DNA of 64,000 nucleotides, taken from positions 27,574,839 to 27,638,838 of the forward strand of contig OV121091.1 of assembly GCA_921293015.1 (NCBI GenBank), written 5' to 3'. The notes beneath the pieces are model-generated. The model was not told where the DNA came from, searched no databases, and saw nothing but the letters and a program-made list of their open reading frames with translations. The DNA comes from Phorcus lineatus (lineage: Eukaryota; Mollusca; Gastropoda; Trochida; Trochidae). Every line of letters starts with the position of its first letter. The first letter of the stretch is position 1. The translations under genes and the position numbers were made by a program. Positions 24,130-36,034 of this stretch are shown here, one piece after another.

Positions 24130-26535
24130 AGAAAGCAGGTTTTAGATGGACTGACTGGTATTATAAGACCTATTTATGAAAAGAAAGGTGATACAGCTTA
24201 CCCTTACTCTTATCGACCAATAACTATCCTAAGCTGTTTCGGAAAACTATTACCTCAGTCCTAAACAAGAGGCTGAAAATATAAATTTTTTCTGGAAACA
24301 AATAATATATTATCACCGGGCCAAGCAGAATTCAGTGAAAACCTTTCAGCAATTGACAATACCTTTGCACTACATCAAGTATCTCAAATTCTTAAGAGCT
24401 CTAAAAGAAAACTTTATTGTGCGTTAATCGACTTTACCAAAGCACGTGGAGGGTTGGCATATTGTACAAGTTGTTATCATAACATGTTGACGGGAAACTC
24501 TTCAATTTAGTAAGAAACATGTATAGTAATATTAGGTCATGTATCACAGTAGATTATATTAATTCTCAATATTTCTTTAGTTATCGTGGCGTTCGACAAG
24601 GAGAAAACGATTCCCCTTTGTTATTCTCAATTTTCCCTAATTATAAGGAAGATTTCTTAAGTCAACAAGGTAGAAATGGTGTCACAATTAATAATTTAAA
24701 TGATGTTAACATTGACCCATGTCTTAAGTTATTCATACTTTGAATACTGCATACATATTGTGTACATACAGTCTCCCTTGGAGAAACTCCCCTCAAACCT
24801 CAGTATTCGCTTGAAAGTGTTAATGAATATTGTGAACAATTCTTCTTTCCTCTCTAATCATACCATGTCATAATAGAAGTCTCTGCCACAACAAACAGTT
24901 GCAGCTTGATCATCTGATTATGCTAATTGCGTTTTCCGTAATTTGTACAACTTAATGTATTGTATATGACACTTTCTTACTAAAACAACTATGCCAAATT
25001 ATAATCTCCCGACATTTGAGAGCTTCTCAGCAGTTTTATTGAAATCTGTTTTAATTTCATGACTTTATTAACATGTTAAGTATCGAAAACTTGGTAGGCA
25101 TCTAAGTACAGTCATTGATGCCATGTTTCTGATTAGCGGGGAATGTTTTAGAAATAAATACCAAACTTTAATCAACTTTAGTATTCTCACCAAAGTGCTA
25201 TATCAATGAAGTTTGCTGAATGTAAAATTGACAGTTGTGAAACCAAAAATGAACAATTTTCTAAAGTTAAGTGAAACTATAAGAGATAACGATTTAAAGA
25301 TTGACTTGTAAAGGAATTTGATGCACTTAAATCAATATTATCGACAGATAATGATAGCTGAAATCGGGAAAAAATGGATAAAACGTTGGGTATGTTTACC
25401 GAGAAAATCGAAAATAATCAACTAGAAAAACGGGACATTTAGCAACTTAGAGTGAGTGAGTTATTGTTTAACTTGGTTTGTCATTTAAATCAAATGAAAA
25501 TTGGTCACCAGCTATTAATATATTGGCGGATAAGAGATTTAGGGCATGTAATGCTTTATCAAAAGAAATTAGAATAAATAGAATTGACTTAAGAACAGCA
25601 TTGGAATTGTTTGACTCCTGTGTGGTCCCAGTATTATATTATAGACGTGAAGTATGGGGTTGGAAGAAGTGTCAGAGCATTGAGCTAATACATCGCAAAT
25701 TTTGTAAAAGTATTTTGGGTGGTAAAAATTGTACAAGTAATATGCTAGTTTATGGTGAACTCAGATGATTTCCTTTAAGGAAACATCGATATTTACAAAT
25801 GGTAAAATATTGGTTTAAAGTTGTTAAATCTGAAAAATGCTTTAACAAGCTAGTAAGTTTATCCTCATTTATATTAAGTTCTGTTCGGTTTCTTTCAGTA
25901 AAAGATATCCTTACAGTAAATGGCTTATGTAATATGCACTTGATATAAACGGCACAGTTTTTATGTCACTGTTAAAACAACGGCCCAGGATAACTTTATA
26001 GCTTCTTTGTATCAGGAAATGAGAGAATCTACTACCTACCCACTATATCAACAATTGGATTTGAAATGTACTAAGCAAATGTTTTAAATTGCAAACATAG
26101 ATATGCATTAAGTAGACTACGATTTTCATCCAATTCATTGTTGATCGAAACGGGTAAATATAATAATAGTAAAACACCAAGTGATAAACGAATATGTACA
26201 CACTGCAATCTGCATGATTGTGAAGATGAATTCAACTTTTCACTACAATGTCCATTGTCGTCCCATTTGAGATCCATCATCTTAAAGACATATTATTGTC
26301 AACGATACTTCGTAAATAAATGTATAGGGTTACTTTAAACAGGTTAACATATTAACATTCAGCGTTCATTGAGCAAATACGTTTATCAACATTTTCAATC
26401 AAGAAACAACAAGTAACTAACAGTGTCGATTTTGTAACCTCACCGCCTATACATGAATTAATAACATTTGATGTAAGGCCAGAGGCCAACTTGGCTTGCC
26501 CATCAATAAAATCTGTCTGTCTGTCTATTCTTTGC
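24130..26535 (+). mobile_element. CR1/jockey-like non-LTR retrotransposon, ORF2 pseudogene
   Basis: Reverse transcriptase blocks occur in order: PIYEKKGDTAYPYSYRPITI (24.16-24.23 kb), LYCALIDFTKA (24.42 kb), FSYRGVRQGENDSPLLFSIF (24.57-24.64 kb). The C-terminal domain follows with FDSCVVPVLYYRREVWGW, IELIHRKFCKSIL and YGELR (25.6-25.77 kb), then RICTHCNLHDCEDEFNFSL (26.19-26.24 kb). The YADD region is destroyed, and about 600 bp of unrelated sequence separates the RT and C-terminal parts (24.84-25.44 kb). Several frameshifts are present. The 3' end has GGCCAGAGGCC, AATAAA (26,505) and a (TCTG)n tail. Clade assignment is inferred from motif style. Confidence 0.88.
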
Positions 26536-26569
26536 TTCACGAGGGCTTATTTGTGAATATTAAACTGTT

Positions 26570-26826
26570 TTAGTAATACAACTTATTGTATTGACAATTA
26601 AAATCATTAGAGGCATAAACAATATTCAACATCAGTAATAAAGATACGTGTATTCCATTAGCGCACATTAATATTCCTACAAATTCACTTATCATATTTA
26701 AAATAGGGTAGTTATCAAAGTATGTTAATTCATTAAATTGATAGATGCTGAGTAGCCTATTCGTCACGAACTCGTCTTTTATCGCTTGTGTACTACGAAG
26801 TAATGACGAAGGTAGGTGTCTTTTCA
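26570..26826 (-). CDS. Candidate third exon B of the secreted precursor
   Basis: A TTCAG acceptor in the matching phase opens a frame beginning KRHLPSSLLRSTQAIKDEF, with a dibasic site at its start, and stays open to 26570. The later part becomes hydrophobic and low in information, so any real exon would probably be shorter. The pyrimidine tract is poor. Confidence 0.2.
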
Positions 26827-27062
26827 CTGAACATATTTATACATTCACGATTCAAGATCAAATAATATTACATGAACAAACATGGAACTAATTGTTTTGT
26901 ATCTTTTCTCATGAATACCGATTCGTAAGTGAACAAACTCAGTCAATGCTTTGACATGCATTGATTTTGAAGGAAAGCAATCATCATTTAAAGAAACGCT
27001 AACCGGTTCTCAGTTATTTTTTTTCCTCCCCTGAAAATTGTAGCTGTATCTAGTTCATTATA

Positions 27063-27235
27063 TTATCCTTGAGAGTCTTTTATTTCAGAAAAATAGGTAA
27101 TGGGAACGATATCAGTACCTACGATGCTAATTAAAAGTAATCGGGCTTGATTACATCTCTTAGCGGTATTGTTCGCATCAGTACTAACGTATCTTTGTAA
27201 GAGATTTAGGGTCATTTTGAGGTTATTTATGATTG
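27063..27235 (-). CDS. Candidate third exon A of the secreted precursor
   Basis: An open segment in the matching phase follows an AAAG acceptor. It encodes a helix-like stretch including NNLKMTLNLLQRYV and AKRCNQAR, adding one Cys and a KR, and ends at a stop at 27063. The codon pattern looks coding, but the acceptor has a weak pyrimidine tract. It is an alternative to candidate B; a cDNA would decide. Confidence 0.28.
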
Positions 27236-28112
27236 CTTTCTCAGGGTTATGTGCCATTAACCAAATCATATCAAAATCCAAATGAAGTGAGAAACAAATA
27301 AAAAGAGGAAATCAAATATATAAGCGGAACAGGCAAATAGTGTCATTCCTTGATTTCTTATCGCTAATATTCGTAACGGCTTCTTATGTTTGAAGTAAAA
27401 ATTCCAGTACCTTAACCACTCATTTTCATAAGACAAAAACTATAACCACAACGGTCCTTGTCCAAATACGCTTAGATACATGTAACATTTTAAATGAAGA
27501 AATAACATGCAAACAGAATCGACTTAACTTTCTTTATAAACGGTCAAAAAACGTAATTGAAGAAGTTGAAATCACCTAAAGGCAAATTACGTATGCTGAA
27601 TGCTATACATACATGTTTCAAGGAGCTAGTCCTTTTTGCTTTTGAGATCTATTTTGAATGAGAACCTGCCTCACTCACACATGGACAGAGAGACAGAGCT
27701 CATTAACATACCCTCAACAACTTCGTTTTTGGTAAATAAGAATGACTAAAGACCCTTTCAACGAAGACTTTTGATATGTGTTTGTTTAATTTCTCATGAT
27801 GAAGTCGTAAAGCATGACAAGTATTTCACAACAAGACTTAATTAGCCCTGCAGTTTGGAAATGAAGAATGAGATTGATACTGGTTTTAAAATGGGGCGAC
27901 AGTATTAACCGACTAACATACGAAAACGAAATGCGACAGTTTTTGGTCGATACCTATGTCTAACGTTTTCCCAAATATTACGAATAGAAGATCACCGAGA
28001 CACTGATACAGCCAACTTTCCTTATGATTTTGTAGTATTCGTTTTTCGCGAAGCAAGATGGTAACGTTTACAACATCGACAATCAAACACAAAAGATCAG
28101 TGATTAACTTAC

Positions 28113-28632
28113 ATAAATTATTTTTCCGACTACTGACGCTGAGATCTGGACTGCTTCTCTTACTGAAGGCGTGTTCACAAGCCATGACACAGTCTCGATA
28201 CCGCCCCACTGTCCGCAGGAGCGTGGCACGGAGAGGGGACAAGCGCTGGCTATCACCAGCCGCCGATATCAAGTACTGGATAAACTCATTGAAATCTACA
28301 GCTGAAAAAGGAATAAAACAGTCATGAAGTTGGAACAAATGTGATTAAATGTTGAAGGAAGAAAGTATTCGAAATATAATGATTAGTGTATATAAAATGA
28401 AATGTAGATTTTAAATACTAGTCTACAGTGTTTAGGAAAGACAAGCTTTTTTGGACTCACTCTCTCGACTGTATGCTCTGCTCCAGATGGCCTTTAGTCT
28501 GTTAAGGTACGGGTTGGCCTTCTCACACCTGTCTCCACACAGGCCGGCAGCAGCAGGCGTAGGTATAATCAGCACACATGTCGTCGCCAGCAGAAATAAC
28601 TGATGTACACACTTCGCCTGCTTGGTAGGCAT
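28113..28632 (-). CDS. Unrecognised secreted peptide precursor, 5' coding exons (partial)
   Basis: Two coding exons on the minus strand: 28632-28461, ending at a GTGAGT donor, and 28301-28113, from a TTTTTCAG acceptor to a GTAAGT donor. Phases match (1/1), giving about 120 residues. The ATG sits 3 nt after another CAG acceptor (TTTGCAG|GGG), implying an upstream noncoding exon. Residues 1-29 look like a signal peptide ending PTPAAA. The mature part begins GLCGDRCEK and later carries DCVMACEH, two CxxxC pairs about 75 residues apart on predicted helices, then a KR site (FSKRSSPD). This suggests a small secreted helical protein or prohormone. I do not recognise the family. The overlapping plus-strand frame is treated as a shadow because the minus strand has consistent splice signals and a leader peptide. 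The end of the gene is not resolved (see the two candidate third exons). Confidence 0.6.
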
Positions 28633-28699
28633 CCCCTGCAAATGAAAAGATTAACTAGACTTATTGCCGTCGAGGTTCATATTCTACAGGGCTAAATTG

Positions 28700-28865
28700 C
28701 ATTTTCATTGTGACGTCACGTAATATATGTGTTTTAATGATCTATAGTGTCTCATATGTCGATTACGGCCGGGTAGTTTTACTAAATGTATTTCATATGT
28801 ATATTGTCGTTTTATTGTAAACTACGTGACATTTGAATAAACTATTTCTCTCTCTCCCTCTCGTA
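28700..28865 (+). repeat. LINE 3' tail fragment
   Basis: GTGACATTTGAATAAACTATTTCT followed by a CT/CTCC-rich tail closely matches the tail at 47.3 kb. It is probably the 3' end of a CR1-like LINE whose body is lost. It lies just upstream of the secreted-peptide gene on the other strand. Confidence 0.5.
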
Positions 28866-29776
28866 ATAACCGATACTTCACATTTCGTTTATTACGTCGC
28901 GTTCCAAACACGATGGCAGCGGGTAAACGATCTGTTTGAGTTTGATTAATTTCTTTTATTTTTTTACTTCGGTAATAAACGGAATATCAAAGTCATGCAC
29001 ATGATATACTATACTCGTGCCTAAATATTCGAATATCACTCGCTCTCACAATTATAAAAGTTAATCAAGGTCTCACTGACATTGTTTTACATACAGCCAA
29101 ACTTGTGTATTACTGCCATCACCTAGACGACTAAATTGGCCGTAATATGTAGGTGGTCAAAATATAGAGCTCTAACAAAGACACATTGGGTTATAGCAAT
29201 TTATCGATTGTTTCGACTTTTGGTTGAATAGGTTGATTAATTCAGAATGAAGACATTCATCCATATAAGCTGTAGATGCTCTCTACCTACATTATGGCTA
29301 CCTGTTGAAATATAAGAGTTCAGGTCGAGGACATTTCAAGTATACGAAGAGGTGAATACCATTAAGAAATAGATTTATATGATTAATAGAATTTCAGTAA
29401 ATGATTGCTGCAAAGATCTACCTACCTTAACTCCACTGATGGTGTATGGTTTTTACGAAGTATGCCTATACACGATTACAAAACAGCAATGGTAACAATA
29501 ACGTCTTAAACACATTTTAAATACAAATAAATGGAATCTTCATAGTGAGAGGGATGAGGTGCTATCAACTTGGATACAACTGTGACTAATTTCGTAGATA
29601 CTCTAAAAGTAGGGCGTGTTTTGTTACATATATATTTTAAATTGCCAATATGTTTTCTATTTGAATCGTTTCAAGTCGGATCAATTATTGACATATAATC
29701 GTACTTAAAATTTGTTTTTACATAAAAAGTAACTAGAAGTATGTGCATGTAATGCCCTGTTAAGACCCTGTTAAGA

Positions 29777-29791
29777 CCCCCCCCCCCCCCC
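29777..29791 (+). repeat. C15 homopolymer
   Basis: Fifteen consecutive C in an AT-rich context, following a short duplication of CCCTGTTAAGAC. Length may be unreliable in assembly. Confidence 0.9.
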
Positions 29792-29849
29792 ACTGTTTCA
29801 GCAATGGTCTTTGTAGACCCTTGACAAGACCACTGTCACCTATTCAAAC

Positions 29850-30440
29850 TCTTCATCATTGTTCATCAAGTTCAAATTGTTTCAATGGAAATAAGAACAT
29901 TTTAAAAGTTCAAAATTATGAAAGTAGGATAAGACACCACTCCACGACTAAGTCTAATCACATTTCAAATCTCATGAAATAAAACTGGATAGATATTCAT
30001 AAAGAAACCATAATTCCCAAATAGCACCATGTTAAAATTGTTTCCATGGCAAGAAAAAAAGAATAACCATTATGGTAAAAGACACAACTCCACCATTTCG
30101 TAAATCGTTTCCATTTAAACCAGATTTAAAAAGATCAGAATAACAAAATTGCGAAAGGCACCACTTCACCAATAGGTCTAACCATGTAACAAGTTTCGTA
30201 AAGCATTAGGCATTTGAAATTTGAAAGCATAAGGGTTCTACCTACAATATGCACTATGTTCAAATTGTTTCCATGGGTACCAAACAATAATATATAAAAC
30301 CAAAATTACCAGAGTAGCAAAGGGCACTACACAGCCACTTGGTCTTATCTCGTACCAAGTTTCGTAAAAATTATTTATCAAAAACGTTTTCGGAAACAAG
30401 GAAATCACGGAATTACGAAAATGCACACGGAGGTGAAAAC
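29850..30440 (+). repeat. Degenerate tandem array, about 150-bp units
   Basis: Three to four diverged units share the order GTTCAAATTGTTTCCATGG, an A-rich stretch, then AAAGrCACyAC(T/A)CCAC, then GTCTwA and CAAGTTTCGTAAA. Individual units differ heavily. Coding is not supported. Confidence 0.6.
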
Positions 30441-30717
30441 ATTATTTCTCTCGCAAATATTTGCAGGGGACAGGATGAACATTGATAGCTGACCCCTCGT
30501 CCAACGATAGTCAAATTACCTATCAAGCTCATTTTAAACTTAAATGGAGACCTTAGATTTTTAACACATTTCCACATTTGACCGAAATCGTAGTTTCCTA
30601 TATTCTTCGACCTTGGGAAAAGTGCGCCATGACCAAGTTTCTACTCATGCGTTTGTAAATTAAATTCATCGTTTTTGGGGAACTTCTAACACAACTTAAA
30701 TGGATAATAAAGAAAGT

Positions 30718-30846
30718 ATTACACTCGCAAGTGTGTCATATGATATATATATAATTATCATCCTCACTCTCTCTCTCTCTCGCAAGGGTAATACATTATT
30801 TGAAACTAGTTTCGTATATATCATATGACACACTTGCGAGTGTAAT
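30718..30846. mobile_element. Perfect 32-bp TIR foldback
   Basis: Arms 30,718-30,749 (ATTACACTCGCAAGTGTGTC…) and 30,815-30,846 are exact inverse copies. The 65-bp spacer contains a (CT) run. Complete identity of the arms suggests recent activity or gene conversion. No target duplication is evident. Confidence 0.9.
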
Positions 30847-31041
30847 AATCGCTATGTATCTGTCAAGGACATACGATGAGCGACATCTAATTATAACTGT
30901 AGAGACAGGTATGAAAACAATTAAATCTTGAAATTAACTTCCAAACTGGTAAGGTGTTACCAACTCGAAGCTGAACCAACATGTATATGTGGGTAAATGC
31001 GATGTCGAGCGTACTAAACGTTCGTGTTGTCATAAAAGCAA

Positions 31042-31170
31042 ACTGATTTAAATCCACCGTGTTCCAAGTTATAAGAAATTAAACAAATTGACTCTACTGG
31101 GATTAAAAATCATTCAACCGGAGGCTGTCTTCTCCTCAGCGGTCTGACAGCAGCCCCATTGATTGCATGT
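31042..31170 (+). mobile_element. Solo arm related to the 34.4-kb foldback
   Basis: ACTGATTTAAATCCACCGTG then TTCCAAG, GGGATTAAAAATCATTCAAC and TGTCTTCTCCTC follow the same order as the left arm at 34,407 onward, at perhaps 75-80% identity by eye. No mirrored arm is found. Confidence 0.55.
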
Positions 31171-31379
31171 TAAACAAAATTGTCCTCATGTCATTTAACC
31201 ATCAGCTAGTTACCTTTTTTAATGTAGCCATTTTAAACACCAGTGACTAATTGGATTACCTTGATAAAAATGATATGCATTGCTGACATATGGTCATCTT
31301 TAAACATTTAATTACTTTTGGCGTAAGGGCGGTTTTGGCATACTGTTACATACATTTTGAATTTTCATTACAGAAGAAA

Positions 31380-31650
31380 AGATCGTTTACACCTCGAACG
31401 CAAGCATATGTCATACCAAACAGTTAACCGTAATAGTTTTGGCTTGTCACAGTAATGACCAGAGGTTAAATTTTCGTAAACAGTAATTTTTATTTTTTCT
31501 ACAAAATCCTTTATAAATCATCAACATATTTGGAAAAGGCTTGTTCGTTCGTCTGTATTTAGTCAACATGATTTTGCTGATTTTTTCTCAGACAGCCGAA
31601 ATGAACTGTTTTAGTTGAAAACTAAGGAAATCCAAATTTTGTAAATCTGA
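31380..31650 (+). mobile_element. MITE copy C (partial) of the 52.8-kb family
   Basis: CCGTAAtAGTTTTGGC, GACCAGAGGTTAAATTTTCG, AATTTTTATTTTT and CTCAGACAGCC appear in the same order as in the element at 52,843-53,332, but diverged and without clear termini. Confidence 0.5.
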
Positions 31651-32026
31651 CCGCTTTTGTCGACATGTATTTCATCCTAACACCGTCAGGTGAGCAGTTT
31701 CTCAGGTATGATTGCACCTTTAACATATCTCGTTATGGAAAGATAAAATATATACAATTAGGATAAATTAATGTAAGATGACATTGAAAATAAATTATTT
31801 CGACATCTTATTCAAACGATACCGCAAAAACGTTTAATAAAAGATTAACATTGACATGCAACAATTCGTTTCCCACGACGATGTTTATATTTCCCTATTT
31901 ATACCTCTATCACGTTTATATTCTTGGTTAATCTCAAAACTGCAACATCAACATTGAATATACTCGTCTTATTTCTATCCATGTTAAACATGGATTTCAT
32001 TTGATATACATAGGTTGTCATGCTCG

Positions 32027-32146
32027 TTTGTTTCGGGATGATACACTTCCTGCATTAGGAATAAACAATATATATTTTAAGAGCATTGACGAGCTTAATA
32101 CATGGTGTTTATTCCTAATGTTGGACATTTACCATCCCAAAACAAA
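32027..32146. mobile_element. 120-bp hairpin element
   Basis: The left arm TTTGTTTCGGGATG…CATTAGGAATAAACA is mirrored by TGTTTATTCCTAATG…CATCCCaAAACAAA, about 40 bp each, with mismatches in the middle. The innermost 15 bp are perfect. Confidence 0.75.
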
Positions 32147-32149
32147 AGA

Positions 32150-34150
32150 ACAGAATAACCTCTTTATCATACATTGACAATCTGCAATTTGTCAAGTTAT
32201 GCCACTGTATGTTGGATTTTCAATTTGATTTATGAATACAACAAAGTGTGTGTTTATCTTATAAGGTCATCAACTAAAAGTCATCCACTGAGCAGATAAC
32301 CCTTTAAGACATACTAGTATATAGATTAGTTATTTAATGCAGTCTGTTATTTGATAACCTTTGGCATACTCATTTAATGCAATAAACAGACCACGCTTAT
32401 TTACGGATGGAGTTTATAGCTAACTGATTGATTTCTAATGATTTCGACCTATTTAATCATTCCAATCGTTCTTTAAATCAGTGAAATAGTCCATTTAGAA
32501 ATTATCAATTCATGTCCTTATGACTGTGATGTTGCTGATAGTATTTATGATATCATATAGCGGAATAAAACAATAAATCAGATTATTTTGTCATAATATA
32601 TGATTAATATATATATTCAAAAGAGAATTAAGATAAAGAGATATCATAACTTAATTAATAACCTGGTCTGACTAAACGTTTATTTCTTTTAATTTTAAAG
32701 CTATTTTTAAAATGGTTTTGTATTGATATAATTTTCCAATTTAAACCCCTCAGGAAAAAGTTTATGTGTTTGGCAATGTTACTTCTTGATGATAAAATAA
32801 CCAGCAACGAATGTCTTTTAAGCTAAACACGATTTTTTTTCTATACAAGAAACGATTGTATTTTGTGAGATGTATAAAAAATGAGTTGTCGTTGAACTGG
32901 ATGCGATTCAGATCTTTGATCTTCTGCTTTCATGGGTTATCAAAAAATGTCGGCTGATAAATTTCCAAGCTCTTAAATACAAAAAAAGCTTAATCTATTG
33001 TTCAGGTATTTATCAATACCGAGTCGTCTTTTTATTGAAAAAATACAAATTAAGGTAAAAATTGAATGTATATGCAACAACTTTTAAATCCTTTTAGAAT
33101 AACATATAATTGTTATTAAACAGAAATATAAAAGAGAACATCTACATCATCTATATATAATGTGCTATATAAGTTAAGGCGTCAGCAATAATACCATTAC
33201 TATGGATGTGTCGCTTAACACTTAAACTGAGTTTGGGATACTAACCCGGATTCCTATGTGACATGATGATGGCATTAGTGGTGAAAAGAGGCGTCTGAGG
33301 AAAGGCACAACAAGAAGTCTCGTTCTACCACATTGATCCAACATGGCTTGTGTGTCGGTCTGTACACGTCTTCTCGTAACAGAGAGAGGGTGGAACACGG
33401 TAGATTAATGTTTGTTATCTGTATACCTCCCACACTTAAAACTGGTACGCAACGCCTCACTGATACGCCAACTTGAGCATGAGGTTTCTGACTTATACCA
33501 ATTACTCACCAGGGTAGTGTGTCTGAATTCACCTTTTACTTCAAGGACTGTGTTGATATAAACTCTTCTGTTTTTACTTACTGTCTGGTAAAAGACAAAC
33601 ACATCAGTTCTCGGTCAGTCAAGAGAATGAAAATCATTCACTTGTGAAATTATCGATGTTTTTGCGACAAGAGATACCGCTTGGATTGTCACTGCGATTG
33701 CACACATGAATTATCAACCATTCCTTTTGATTGTTGAACTCAATTCGATATCAAGAACCATCGCGACTCAAAGAGAAGCCGCCCTTAACATCGAGAGCAA
33801 CAGTGCATTCCGTGTGGGGAGTTACAGGTATTGAACTGACTGTCTATGCTCGCTTTGTGCTTTTGCGTGGGAGGAGAAATGAGAAGCGTATCAAGTTTTC
33901 ATCCTACGCTCAAGTATCATATGAGTAAATAATGATTTAGTTTGAAACTACAAAGTTGAATGCTATAAGTCAATTGCCCATTCATTTATACCATACTAAT
34001 ACATCGATACTAAAGTAGAGTGGTGTTAAATGACAAATGTTATTAAGGTTATTCAATCCAATTTGACTTTTACTTTATTCTAACATTTTCTCATCACAAT
34101 GAATTTCAAGAATCCTTTTAAACGCCTTCGGAATTCTAAGTATATAATTT
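32150..34150. other. No gene supported
   Basis: 33.25-33.93 kb is GC-richer and has overlapping short frames on both strands (for example a minus frame with VLEVKGEFRHTTL before a GTGAGT). None joins to a gene, so a decayed unclassified element is as likely. Confidence 0.4.
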
Positions 34151-34154
34151 GTCT

Positions 34155-34215
34155 GTAACAGTGGGTATCGAACTGATATCTTACACGGGTCTCACGATAT
34201 CATATAAACCCTCTT
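34155..34215 (-). repeat. tRNA-derived SINE-like fragment
   Basis: Read on the minus strand, AAGAGGGTTTATATGATATC followed by GTGAGACCCGTG and AGTTCGATACCCAC resembles the anticodon-to-T-arm half of a tRNA with a near-consensus B box (GTTCGATACCC). The 5' half is unrecognisable, so it is called SINE-like, not a tRNA. Confidence 0.4.
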
Positions 34216-34396
34216 AGGAAATATCTTCCTATAAGAAAATCAATCTACCGACCAATTTGTCTTTAGTTGGAATAAAACAACCGAACTAGCGGTTTATAAT
34301 TCATCAATCAATAATGTTTATTGTAACATACACTTTGGTGAATGCTTGAGAGAGAGAGACCTACTGGATATGTCATCCTATGTCATTATATATCTA

Positions 34397-34862
34397 TGTG
34401 AATGTTCAGTCTGATTAAAATCGACCGTGTTCCGAGGTATACAATTTTTAAAAATATTGGCAAATGCGGGATTCAAACGTCTACCAGGTACTTTCTTCTC
34501 CACATGGGTCTGAAAGCATCCTCCTTGCTCGCACGTTCTTACACCAGTTTAGCGCAGAAAAAACCTCGATTTTAGCGGACCAATCACACCATCCCGTTTT
34601 GAATAACGATAGCGGCGATAAAGGTTAACGAATGGTAAACGGGAGTTACTTGCCCCTAGATACAGATAAAGAAAGCTTTTGCCGCTGTTATTGTGATTGG
34701 CTAGTTGAGATTGCGTCAGAACGTGCGGGCAAGGGGGGTGCTTTCAGGACGTTGTGGAGAGGATAGCAACTGATAGAATACGTTCGAATCCCGCTTGAGT
34801 TAATATGTAAAAACTTTTATCCCTCGGAACACGGTCGATTTTAATCAGACTGTGTGAATGTT
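34397..34862. mobile_element. Mutator-like foldback element with long TIRs and 10-bp TSD
   Basis: The outer 31 bp (34,407-34,437 CAGTCTGATTAAAATCGACC…) are perfectly mirrored at 34,822-34,852. Homology between the arms continues inward for roughly 130-150 bp (GCGGGATTCrAACGT, CTGAAAGCAyCC, TTGCyCGCACGTTCT). TGTGAATGTT flanks both sides exactly (34,397-34,406 and 34,853-34,862). Long TIRs with a 9-11 bp duplication fit Mutator-type elements. No transposase is encoded. Confidence 0.85.
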
Positions 34863-35915
34863 CAATGTTGTATACGACTTATACAATGTCGATATCATCA
34901 AATGAGTTGACGAAATACCATTAACGTCAGTGTGATATCATACAAATTGGTATAATGCAGCAGTTCACTTTTTGAAGAATGAGGGAGTAGGGGAGTTAAT
35001 GAATGACTTCATTACAAAACACTTTGATGAATATTATTTTTTTAATGAAAACTTGAATATGTTTTTTAAAATGACTCAAAACTTGAATACGTTACTTTTC
35101 TGCATGGCATTTTTTTCAAAAACCACAAGCTACCTTCAGGGGAACCAATAAAAATATACATCGGAAAGACTGCACTTTAGATGACCTTTTATCATAAGAG
35201 TGATCCTCACACAGCGTCTATATATTAAAACTTCTAGCGCTGAAAAAAACAATTATGGTCAACTGTGGTCATTTATGCATAACTCCTCGACTGCCTCTTA
35301 ATGTATGAATGTCTTTTTAAAAGTGCAATCTAACAACAAACTGACTACATGTCTGAGATTATATATCATTTATGTTATGGGTTTAATCATAGCTATGTCA
35401 TACAAATCCGATTTAGGATAAAAAAACATTCTAGGAAAGAAATTCTATGAAACAAGTACGCGATTGTTGGGTCTTAAATAATAATTGACATCATACATAT
35501 CTCACTAATATAGACATGTCAATAGTTTCACAAGACTTGGGAAGGGCTTTACAAATGATATAGTAATAGTAATTTCTAGGCAATTGGTTTAGGATGTATT
35601 GGACAATAAGATAATAAATCAATATTAACTGTGCATACAAAATTCATACAGGTGGGATGCCCAATGTGCAGGATTTACCGATCGTGACGTTTTTATTATA
35701 AGAAAGAACCGTCAAGAAAAATGCTAATACTAACAAAGAAGTTTCTTTGGCATGTTTTTCGAAAATAGATAGTTCATGAAAATGTTGTGAAATGTAATAA
35801 CACTATGATGGGATCACAAACAAAGATATCTTAACTGAAACTAACGTCAAGAAGATATCCTCTGCAGGTCATGTAAGTTTAAAAATTGGTTGTAGAAATA
35901 GAGGATATTATATGA

Positions 35916-36034
35916 GTGTCCATGACATACTATGTTTACGACACGAGTGCTTGATATTAGTATTTCCCGAGCGAGAGCGAGGGATATACTGATATTAAGG
36001 CACGAGTGTCGTAAACATAGTATGTCATGGACAC
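35916..36034. mobile_element. 119-bp foldback hairpin
   Basis: GTGTCCATGACATACTATGT and the following nine bases form a 29-bp perfect outer stem, and imperfect pairing continues to a GAGCGAGAGCGA-containing loop near 35,975. No coding capacity. Confidence 0.85.

Noticed and set aside
28058..28327. Plus-strand frame of 89 codons
   Set aside because: Antisense shadow of the spliced minus-strand secreted precursor, which has consistent splice signals and a leader peptide.
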